From the NCBI GenBank assembly GCA_034666705.1, contig JAXDLH010000428.1, positions 1 through 10,401 of the forward strand: 10,401 nucleotides of DNA. Direction: 5' to 3'. The position numbers were made by a program, and so were the translations under genes. This DNA is from JAXDLH01 sp034666705. GTDB lineage: Bacteria > Chloroflexota > UBA6077 > SHYK01. Positions 1 to 5,640 of the stretch are shown here, one piece after another (position 1 is the stretch's first letter; every line of letters begins with the position of its first letter). The notes beneath the pieces are model-generated. The model ran no database searches. It saw only the letters and a program-made list of their open reading frames with translations, and had not been told where the DNA came from.

Positions 1-1
1 C

Positions 2-937
2 GCGCCAGAGCAACTCGGCGCGATGCAAGCACTCGCGGCGGCGCTGGATCTGGTCGGCGCCACCTTGCTTGCGATCCTGCTGGCGCGCCTCGGCATAGAC
101 CCACGCCGCAGCGTGGCGGTAGCGTGGAGCCCGATCGGAGCGCTCCACTTCGCCCACAGCGCTCACAATGACTCCGCAATGATCGCGGCCCTCCTGGCTG
201 GCGTGCTGCTGCTTACGAGCCGGCGGCGCGTCGGGGCGATGGCCGCGCTTGCCGCCGCGGTGATGATCAAGCTCGTCCCGCTCCTGGGCGTGCCGTCCTT
301 CGCACGTGCAGCCGGCACCCGAGCCCTCGCCGTCGCTGCGGCGCTCTGTGTCCTGGTGACATTGCCGTTCCTCAGCGCTGGCTCAGCGCTCGTCGCGGGC
401 GCGCTGAGCGAAAGCGGCCAGGAGTTCAATAGCAGTGTCCACCTGCTGATCGCGCGGGCAGTGGGGCTGATTGCACCGCGCGTCGCGGAGATGATCGCCA
501 GCGGTGTGTGCGGCGTAATCATCGTCGTCGCCACGCTGCTGCTCGCCTGGCGCAGCGACGGCTCGCCGCGCGCCGTGATGGTCGCTACGTTGCGCGCGCT
601 CGGCGCTTATGTCTTGCTGGCGCCTATTGTCGAGCCCTGGTACCTTACGTGGCTTGCACCGCTCACCGCGGTGGCGCTGGTCAGAGGGCGACTGTTGCCA
701 TTCCTGTTGAGCGACAGCCTCGCCTGGCTCTGGCTCGGTGGGATCGCCACGTTGACTGACCTCACGTACCTGCCCGGCGGCACCGGCCTCTGGCCCGCGA
801 TTCGCCTCGCAGAGTATGGTCCGGTCTATCTGCTCCTCCTGGCGCTTGCCCTCCACAAGGTGCGTCAGAATGAGGCGGCGCACGATCCATATCCGCAGGC
901 AGAAGGCACGACTGGCGCGAACCACCTGCGGGCGTGA
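2..937 (+). CDS. GT87-like polytopic membrane glycosyltransferase, C-terminal part (5' end outside window)
   Basis: The reading frame is open to the left edge, so this is probably the C-terminal part of a longer gene. The first ATG, at 23, has no good ribosome site and lies inside sequence that resembles the middle of the family. What is visible, numbered from that ATG, is about eight hydrophobic segments, a W-x-P at residues 35-37, a His-Asn-Asp at 48-50 ahead of a membrane segment, a Lys-x-x-Pro at 83-86 and a P-W-Y-L-T-W at 206-211. This pattern is typical of polyprenyl-phosphate-sugar-dependent mannosyltransferases (GT87/DUF2029 and relatives), which move a sugar from a lipid carrier on the outer face of the membrane. 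The catalytic Asp region expected near the N-terminus is outside the window, so donor and acceptor cannot be named. A related GT-C family protein is the main alternative. No convincing terminator follows it. Confidence 0.62.
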   Translation, partial: APEQLGAMQALAAALDLVGATLLAILLARLGIDPRRSVAVAWSPIGALHFAHSAHNDSAMIAALLAGVLLLTSRRRVGAMAALAAAVMIKLVPLLGVPSFARAAGTRALAVAAALCVLVTLPFLSAGSALVAGALSESGQEFNSSVHLLIARAVGLIAPRVAEMIASGVCGVIIVVATLLLAWRSDGSPRAVMVATLRALGAYVLLAPIVEPWYLTWLAPLTAVALVRGRLLPFLLSDSLAWLWLGGIATLTDLTYLPGGTGLWPAIRLAEYGPVYLLLLALALHKVRQNEAAHDPYPQAEGTTGANHLRA

Positions 938-1045
938 GCGCACCTGCCCGATCGACGGGCCGCCCCGCCGCATTTCCGATCGAGCCCTGCCCTCGAGCCG
1001 TGTCAACCGGACACCGGACCGGCGTCACAGGGGCATAACATGGGA

Positions 1046-1074
1046 TTGCGACCCTTGCACTCGGGAGATAGGAT
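1046..1074 (+). promoter_or_regulatory. Candidate sigma70-type promoter P1 upstream of nrdJ
   Basis: TTGCGA at 1046-1051 and TAGGAT at 1069-1074 are separated by exactly 17 bp; each matches the consensus at four of six positions. The predicted transcription start near 1081 would fall inside the first NrdR-type box, the geometry expected for repression. The match is modest, and it would give a leader of almost 200 nt before nrdJ. Confidence 0.35.
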
Positions 1075-1076
1075 GA

Positions 1077-1092
1077 TCACAACATCTTGTAT
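1077..1092 (+). promoter_or_regulatory. NrdR box 1 (operator)
   Basis: The core ACAACATCTTGT at 1079-1090 is an imperfect palindrome in which five of six base pairs are symmetric, and it resembles the NrdR-box pattern ACA-(A/T)-rich-TGT. NrdR is the nucleotide-binding zinc-ribbon/ATP-cone repressor of ribonucleotide reductase genes. The box lies about 190 bp before nrdJ and is centred 33 bp from box 2, that is about three helical turns, as usual for paired NrdR boxes. Confidence 0.65.
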
Positions 1093-1108
1093 CGCAGGTT
1101 GGATAGCG

Positions 1109-1126
1109 ACCACAATATGTTGTGGT
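1109..1126 (+). promoter_or_regulatory. NrdR box 2 (operator)
   Basis: ACCACAATATGTTGTGGT is an almost perfect 18-bp palindrome with only one non-symmetric pair, and it fits the NrdR consensus well. It is the best of the three sites. Its centre (1117.5) is 33 bp downstream of the centre of box 1, so two NrdR oligomers would sit on the same face of the helix. The downstream gene is a ribonucleotide reductase, which strongly supports the assignment. Confidence 0.78.
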
Positions 1127-1141
1127 GTACGGGCAACGGCG

Positions 1142-1150
1142 ACCACAATT
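1142..1150 (+). promoter_or_regulatory. Third NrdR half-site, in phase with boxes 1 and 2
   Basis: ACCACAATT repeats the left arm of box 2. The 11-mer GCGACCACAAT occurs at 1106-1116 and again at 1139-1149, exactly 33 bp apart, the same step as box 1 to box 2. The right half of this third site is degenerate, so it may be a weak auxiliary site or a decayed copy. Confidence 0.4.
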
Positions 1151-1200
1151 CAGACGCATTAAGTCAAACCACTCGCGCGCCGCTCGCAGCGCGACACCCC

Positions 1201-1229
1201 TCGACAATCCAGAACGCGTGTTCTATTCT
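1201..1229 (+). promoter_or_regulatory. Candidate sigma70-type promoter P2 of nrdJ
   Basis: TCGACA at 1201-1206 (five of six to TTGACA) and TATTCT at 1224-1229 (four of six to TATAAT) have a 17-bp spacer. The predicted start near 1236 gives a leader of about 40 nt ending in the ribosome site AAGGAG at 1262-1267. By sequence it is slightly stronger than P1. The NrdR boxes would lie 75-125 bp upstream of this -35 element, which is less usual for direct repression. Confidence 0.45.
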
Positions 1230-1276
1230 GTGGGCGGAAACCCGGCGGCAGCAGCCGCGCCAAGGAGATAACCACG

Positions 1277-3766
1277 ATGGTGGACCAGGCAATCCCCGGC
1301 ATCCAGGCCGACCTCCTCCGCCCGCCGGCGGACCTCCCCGAGCCGATCCTCACACGCAATGCCGAGACCGTGCTCGAACGACGTTATCTGCACCACAACG
1401 ACCGCGGCGAGCCGCTCGAGACACTTGGCGGCTCGTTTTGGCGGGTTGCCGTGGAGGTCGCACAGGGCTCTTCGGCGTGGGCCGATGCCGCTGAAGTCGA
1501 GCAACTCGCGCGCGACTACTACACGATGATGGCGCGACTCGACTTCCTGCCGAACTCACCCACCCTCATGAATGCCGGCAAGCGGAACGGGCTCCAGTAT
1601 TCCGCGTGTTACGTACTCCCGGTGCCTGACTCGATGGAGGGCATCTTCGAGACGAACAAGCGGACGGCGCTGATCCACAAAAGCGGCGGGGGGACCGGCT
1701 TCTCATTCTCCCGGCTGCGGCCGGTCGGTGATCTCGTCGGCTCAACCGGCGGCGTTGCCAGCGGCCCCATCAGCTTCCTCGAGGTGTACAACGCTTCGAC
1801 CGAGTCGGTGAAGCAGGGCGGCACGCGCCGCGGCGCCAACATGGGCATCCTTCGCGTCGACCACCCGGACATCCTGGACTTTATCCACTGTAAGCGCGAT
1901 CTGAATGAGCGCAACCAGCTTGCCTACGACGCGGTGGCTGACTCGCTCTCAACCACCAAGCGGGATGCGTTGCGTCGCGCGCTCCTCGAGTATCAGATCA
2001 GTAACTTCAACATCTCGGTGGGCGTCACGGACCGCTTCATGGAAGCGGTGGCGAACGACGATGAGTACGATCTGATCCAGCCCCGCACCGGCACAGTGGT
2101 CGGGCACCTACGTGCGCGTGAGGTCTTCGACGATATGACACGTTGTGCGTGGGAGACCGGCGACCCGGGCGTGGTGTTCCTCGACCGCATCAATGCTGGT
2201 CCAGCAAACCCCGTGCCGGCGATGGGCCCTATTGAGGCCACCAACCCGTGTGGCGAGCAGCCTCTCTACCCGAATGAGGCGTGCAACCTCGGCTCGCTCA
2301 ATCTTTGCCATTTCATCAAAGCGCCGGGTACGAATGGGCACGCGAACGGCAATGGAAACGGCCACAGCAATGGGCACTCCGCGCCGGCGCGGGACCGGAT
2401 CGACTGGGACGCAATGGAGCACACGATTCGTCTGACGGTTCACTTCCTGGACGACGTCATCACCGTCAACCCCTACCCGGATGCACTCATCGACGAGGCA
2501 GTCAAGTCGAATCGGCGGATTGGCCTCGGCGTGATGGGCTGGGCCGATTTGCTCGTCATGCTCGGCATTCCGTACGACAGCGAGGAGGCGCTCGGGCTCG
2601 GCGACGAGATGATGAGCTTCATCAACCGCATTGGGCATGACGAGTCAGAGCGACTCGCCGAAGTGCGCGGCCCGTTCCCGAACTGGTACCGCAGCATCTA
2701 TAAGGATGGAAAGCCGCTTCGCAACTCGACAGTCACGACCATCGCGCCCACCGGCACGATCTCGATCATTGCCGGCTGCTCGTCCGGAATCGAGCCGCTC
2801 TTCGCGCTGGTGTTCGATCGCCGAGGCTCACTCGACGGACAGCTTAGCCTCGAGACGAACCCGATGTTTGGTGAGATCGCGCGCCGTGAGGGGTTCTGGA
2901 CGGACGACCTGGCGCGGGACGTGCGCGAGCGCGGCACGGTGCGGGAGCTCTCGGCGGTACCGGCGAAGTGGCAACAGGTATTCGCCACCGCGCATGACAT
3001 TGGCCTTGAGTGGCACGTGCGGATGCAGGCAACCTGGCAGCGTTCCACGGACAACGCCGTCTCCAAGACGATCAACCTGCCGCATGATGCCGTGGTAGCG
3101 GACGTGGACCGAGCCTATCGCCTGGCGTACGAGACTGGCTGCAATGGCATTACGGTGTACCGCGACGGTGCGAAGGAGGGCGTCTTGCACGTTGGCACCG
3201 TCAGCCTGCCCGCGAACCCCACCGGCGGAGACGAGGCGGAGATCGCCCCGAGGCCGCGGGCACTGCAGGGCGTCACGTACCAGATCGAGGCGCCGCTTGG
3301 TACCGCCTACGTGACGATCAACCATGATGAGTTGGGCGAGCCGCTCGAGGTGTTCGTCAACCAGGGCAAGGCTGGCAGCGACATTGCCCCACTCTCCGAG
3401 GCGATCGGCAAGCTCAGCACCTTGCTCCTGCGCGTGCCGTCGACGATGCCACCCCGCACCCGCATGCGGGAGATGATCAGCAAGCTGCGCGGTATCGGCG
3501 GCACGACCAGCGTCGGGTTCGGCCCGGACCGCACGCGCTCGCTCCCCGACGCGCTGGCCAGGGTGCTCGAGCAGCATCTGACGCATCTTGACGCGCAGGC
3601 ATCGCAGCTCACGACGCCGCTAAGCCAGCTCAGCGCCACGGCCGGTCCGAAGGCCGGGACGAAGGTCATGCAGCTCTCGGGGACATTTTGCCCCGACTGT
3701 GGCATGGCATTGGTGCACGAGGAGGGCTGCGATAAGTGCTTCACGTGTGGCTATTCGCGATGCTGA
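1277..3766 (+). CDS. nrdJ: Adenosylcobalamin-dependent (class II) ribonucleotide reductase NrdJ
   Basis: It reduces ribonucleotides to deoxyribonucleotides in the cytosol with a thiyl radical generated from adenosylcobalamin, so it needs no oxygen and no separate radical subunit. The 829-residue length is normal for the family. Visible motifs: the S-A-C at 109-111 supplies the first redox cysteine (C111); N-P-C-G-E at 323-327 holds the radical cysteine C325 with partners N323 and E327; C336 in E-A-C-N-L-G-S is the second redox cysteine. The A-P-T-G-T block at 490-494 is the phosphate-binding loop. A TSCPD-type domain covers about 665-745. The C-terminus is a Cys-rich tail with C805-x-x-C808 and C821-x-x-C824 plus C818 and C829, which shuttles reducing power to the active site. 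An Asn/Gly/His-rich stretch at about 353-367 looks like a surface-loop insertion. The ATG is fixed by AAGGAG nine bases upstream. NrdR-type boxes precede it, and it appears to be transcribed alone. Confidence 0.96.
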   Translation: MVDQAIPGIQADLLRPPADLPEPILTRNAETVLERRYLHHNDRGEPLETLGGSFWRVAVEVAQGSSAWADAAEVEQLARDYYTMMARLDFLPNSPTLMNAGKRNGLQYSACYVLPVPDSMEGIFETNKRTALIHKSGGGTGFSFSRLRPVGDLVGSTGGVASGPISFLEVYNASTESVKQGGTRRGANMGILRVDHPDILDFIHCKRDLNERNQLAYDAVADSLSTTKRDALRRALLEYQISNFNISVGVTDRFMEAVANDDEYDLIQPRTGTVVGHLRAREVFDDMTRCAWETGDPGVVFLDRINAGPANPVPAMGPIEATNPCGEQPLYPNEACNLGSLNLCHFIKAPGTNGHANGNGNGHSNGHSAPARDRIDWDAMEHTIRLTVHFLDDVITVNPYPDALIDEAVKSNRRIGLGVMGWADLLVMLGIPYDSEEALGLGDEMMSFINRIGHDESERLAEVRGPFPNWYRSIYKDGKPLRNSTVTTIAPTGTISIIAGCSSGIEPLFALVFDRRGSLDGQLSLETNPMFGEIARREGFWTDDLARDVRERGTVRELSAVPAKWQQVFATAHDIGLEWHVRMQATWQRSTDNAVSKTINLPHDAVVADVDRAYRLAYETGCNGITVYRDGAKEGVLHVGTVSLPANPTGGDEAEIAPRPRALQGVTYQIEAPLGTAYVTINHDELGEPLEVFVNQGKAGSDIAPLSEAIGKLSTLLLRVPSTMPPRTRMREMISKLRGIGGTTSVGFGPDRTRSLPDALARVLEQHLTHLDAQASQLTTPLSQLSATAGPKAGTKVMQLSGTFCPDCGMALVHEEGCDKCFTCGYSRC

Positions 3767-3783
3767 AGCGCTGAGCACGATCT

Positions 3784-3821
3784 ACGAAACGGGGGTGGCA
3801 TTCAGGCCACCCCCGTTTCGT
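3784..3821 (+). terminator. Hairpin terminator of nrdJ
   Basis: A perfect 16-bp inverted repeat (3784-3799 with 3806-3821) encloses a 6-nt loop, ATTCAG. The central part is five G:C pairs and the outer part is rich in A:T. It begins 17 bp after the nrdJ stop. There is no long T tract after the stem, but TTT lies inside the descending arm. Because the stem is fully symmetric it could stop transcription in both directions. It separates nrdJ from the tRNA unit. Confidence 0.82.
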
Positions 3822-3879
3822 CCCCACGGGATTCCTGGCAACCGCTCCGCCCACGCCTATCGAGCGTTGAGGCGTCCCG

Positions 3880-3885
3880 TATAAT
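3880..3885 (+). promoter_or_regulatory. -10 box of the tRNA-Met gene
   Basis: TATAAT is a perfect -10 element ending 16 bp before the tRNA begins, so transcription would start near 3892 and leave a 5' leader of about ten nucleotides. No good -35 hexamer is seen at 16-18 bp upstream. Confidence 0.6.
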
Positions 3886-3901
3886 GCTGGCGAGCACCCA
3901 T

Positions 3902-3975
3902 GGCGGGGTAGCTCAGTCGGTCAGAGCGAGCGACTCATAACCGCTAGGTCGTGGGTTCGAACCCCACCCCCGCCA
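3902..3975 (+). tRNA. tRNA-Met(CAU), elongator type
   Basis: The full cloverleaf can be drawn: acceptor stem GGCGGGG (3902-3908) with CCCCGCC (3968-3974), D stem GCTC/GAGC, anticodon loop CTCATAA (3934-3940) with anticodon CAT at 3936-3938, a five-base variable loop AGGTC, T stem GTGGG/CCCAC around TTCGAAC, and discriminator A3975. The G1-C72 pair and the lack of three G:C pairs in the anticodon stem argue against an initiator tRNA. The CCA end is not encoded. The last pair of the anticodon stem is an A.C mismatch (3933 and 3941). A lysidine-modified tRNA-Ile2 shares the anticodon and is the main alternative, but the body of the sequence looks like elongator Met. Confidence 0.9.
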
Positions 3976-4156
3976 CCCTCCCCCGTCCGCACTCCCGTTG
4001 CCTCGACTCCTCCTCCGCCTTGCGACTTGCCCGAGGGAAGGCCTCGAACCCTCTATCTGCCGAAATGCGGTACCACTGGCTAGTCGGTATCGGCCACGTA
4101 GCAGATGCCGCAGGGCGATTTGCCAACCGACAATAGCGTCACCACGGCTCAATCGT

Positions 4157-4924
4157 ATGAGTGGGCTGTCTATCGCCGTGGTTGCTGGACCGGTGGCAAT
4201 GATGTTCGAAAATCTATCATCGCTCGCGGTACCTGCCTATCCGGCCGCGCTCGGCGCGTGCGTGATGTTGGGCGCCCTGCTCCTCCTGCGGCGCAAGCGA
4301 ACGACATGGGCGATCGGTGCGGCAATCGCGACGGCCGAGGCGCAACGCGCGTCAGGTCGCAGCGAGCAAGCATCTGCCGAGCTCTGGCACCTGCACCAGC
4401 ACTACCCGTCAGACCCCCGGCCGCTCATCGCGCTTGGCGACCTGTTCCAGCTCGAGGTGCGCGGGTCGGCGGCGATTGAGGCCTACCACAAAGCGGCGAT
4501 CGTGGAGCGGCGCCGGAGGCGGATCTTGGAGCCCCTGCCGTACTCGCTGGCGCTTGGGATAAGCGTCTCGGTCACGCTGGCAGTCTTTGCATCGCTCATC
4601 CCCCCGGTTTCCCACGCCAGTCCGCCACCGTCCAGAGTACTCGTCGCTGCCTCACCACCCGAGCCATTCCCCACCTCGACTCCAACCACCGTACCCACGC
4701 CGTTCCCCACGTTTGCGCTGCCGACGCGAGCGCCCACGTCTACCCGAACGCCTCAGCCGACCGCGGTCCCAGGGCTCGTCTTTCAAGTTCCAACCCCCTG
4801 GCCAACCGTCGACCTTTCGAATTCATCGCCCGTAGCCGTGAGGGGTGTCAGAGGCACGCCTGAGGTTCCCACGTCTGCGCTCGATCGCCGAGCCGAATCA
4901 GTGGGCGACACGGGCCAGGATTGA
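4157..4924 (+). CDS. Two-TM protein with TPR-like cytoplasmic domain and Pro/Thr-rich external tail
   Basis: I do not recognise a named family. The 255-residue protein has a first membrane segment at about 28-44 followed by R-R-K-R, a helical TPR-like region at about 55-119 (A-x-A-x-A-Q-R-A-S-G-R and D-P-R-P-L-I-A-L-G-D-L-F patterns), five arginines just before a second membrane segment at about 130-149, and then a tail rich in Pro, Thr and Ser from about 153 to 222. By the positive-inside rule the TPR part is cytoplasmic and the tail lies outside, where it could span the wall or be glycosylated. The frame is open further upstream into the tRNA 3' flank; ATG 4157 is chosen because the residues before it look non-coding, although no strong ribosome site is seen (4199 and 4202 are alternatives). 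It ends one base before the TadE-like gene, so it probably shares an operon and a role with the Tad-type proteins. Confidence 0.68.
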   Translation: MSGLSIAVVAGPVAMMFENLSSLAVPAYPAALGACVMLGALLLLRRKRTTWAIGAAIATAEAQRASGRSEQASAELWHLHQHYPSDPRPLIALGDLFQLEVRGSAAIEAYHKAAIVERRRRRILEPLPYSLALGISVSVTLAVFASLIPPVSHASPPPSRVLVAASPPEPFPTSTPTTVPTPFPTFALPTRAPTSTRTPQPTAVPGLVFQVPTPWPTVDLSNSSPVAVRGVRGTPEVPTSALDRRAESVGDTGQD

Positions 4925-4925
4925 G

Positions 4926-5552
4926 ATGCAGCACCTACCCGCGGTCACTTGCATCCGAACCGGAATCCCAACGGTTGAGAGGATCGATATCCATGATGCC
5001 GCCATCAGGGCTCGTAGGATGCCCCTAGCGAACGCCAGAGTATTCACGGCGCCCTCGATTGCCGAGGAGCCCAGCGCAGGACTATCCCGAACCACCAAGC
5101 CGGGATTCCGCGGGCGGGCTCAGCGACGGCCCGCGCAAGCGCTTGTCGAGTTCGCGCTTACGCTACCGATCTGGCTCGTCCTCGTCATGGCGTCGATCCA
5201 GCTCGCACTGGTCGTGACCCAGTACTACAGCCTCATGAACGTAACCCGCGACACCGCACGCTGGCTCGCAATCAGACCTGACACCGTGGATAGCGCGGTC
5301 ATGACCCGCGCGCAAGCCAATGCACTCACGCTCACCCCCTCACGCATCACATCTCTTGCGGTAAATCCGTCTTGCACATCCCTGAACGGAGGTTTATGCG
5401 CGAACCATACGAGTGGATCGATCGTGACGGTCACGACGACCTACGACATGAGCAATTTATTGTTTTTGCCTCATCAATTTCAGATGGGGAGCCTTCAGGT
5501 CGCCGTGCCGACCACGCTGCCACCGTACGCCGTGTCAGTGATGATCGAATGA
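4926..5552 (+). CDS. TadE-like pseudopilin / Flp pilus assembly protein
   Basis: The 208-residue product carries the TadE signature at about 72-99: basic residues, then Q-A-L-V-E-F-A-L-T-L-P, then a single hydrophobic segment, then an Asn-x-x-R-D-x-A-R-W-L-A block. TadE proteins are membrane-anchored minor pseudopilins of the tight-adherence system, cut by a prepilin peptidase just ahead of the conserved Glu (here E75). The outer domain has two cysteines, C150 and C158, that could form a disulfide. ATG 4926 starts one base after the preceding stop, with AGGA at 4917-4920 as ribosome site, which suggests translational coupling. The 70-residue N-terminal stretch before the TadE motif is longer than usual, so a start at 5019 is possible. 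A TadG-like gene follows 88 bp downstream. Confidence 0.8.
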   Translation: MQHLPAVTCIRTGIPTVERIDIHDAAIRARRMPLANARVFTAPSIAEEPSAGLSRTTKPGFRGRAQRRPAQALVEFALTLPIWLVLVMASIQLALVVTQYYSLMNVTRDTARWLAIRPDTVDSAVMTRAQANALTLTPSRITSLAVNPSCTSLNGGLCANHTSGSIVTVTTTYDMSNLLFLPHQFQMGSLQVAVPTTLPPYAVSVMIE

Positions 5553-5640
5553 AGCAGCGCGTGAAGAATCTCAATCATTTTTGGTTTGCAGCGAGCCGAG
5601 TGGCACAAGCAACTCCCATCATTTTGGAGAAAGCCACCAG

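Noticed and set aside
946..960. Small inverted repeat GCCCG-ATCGA-CGGGC after the glycosyltransferase gene, as its terminator
   Set aside because: Only 5 bp of stem and no T tract; such repeats are expected by chance in GC-rich DNA.
2828..3586. Long minus-strand frame opposite nrdJ
   Set aside because: It lies wholly inside the conserved nrdJ gene and is Arg/His-rich without domain features.
4021..4110. Possible second, decayed tRNA after tRNA-Met (a CTCGAACC string and D-loop-like pieces)
   Set aside because: No acceptor or anticodon stem can be paired on either strand; only short look-alikes.
3998..4156. Upstream extension of the 4157 gene reaching back almost to the tRNA
   Set aside because: The 53 extra residues are Arg/Pro-rich without family features, and there is no ribosome site at 3998; it looks like open frame by GC bias.
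5581..5640. TTG start at 5581 for the TadG-like protein
   Set aside because: The extra 20 residues show no feature and no ribosome site, while ATG 5641 has GGAG upstream and gives a normal basic N-terminus.
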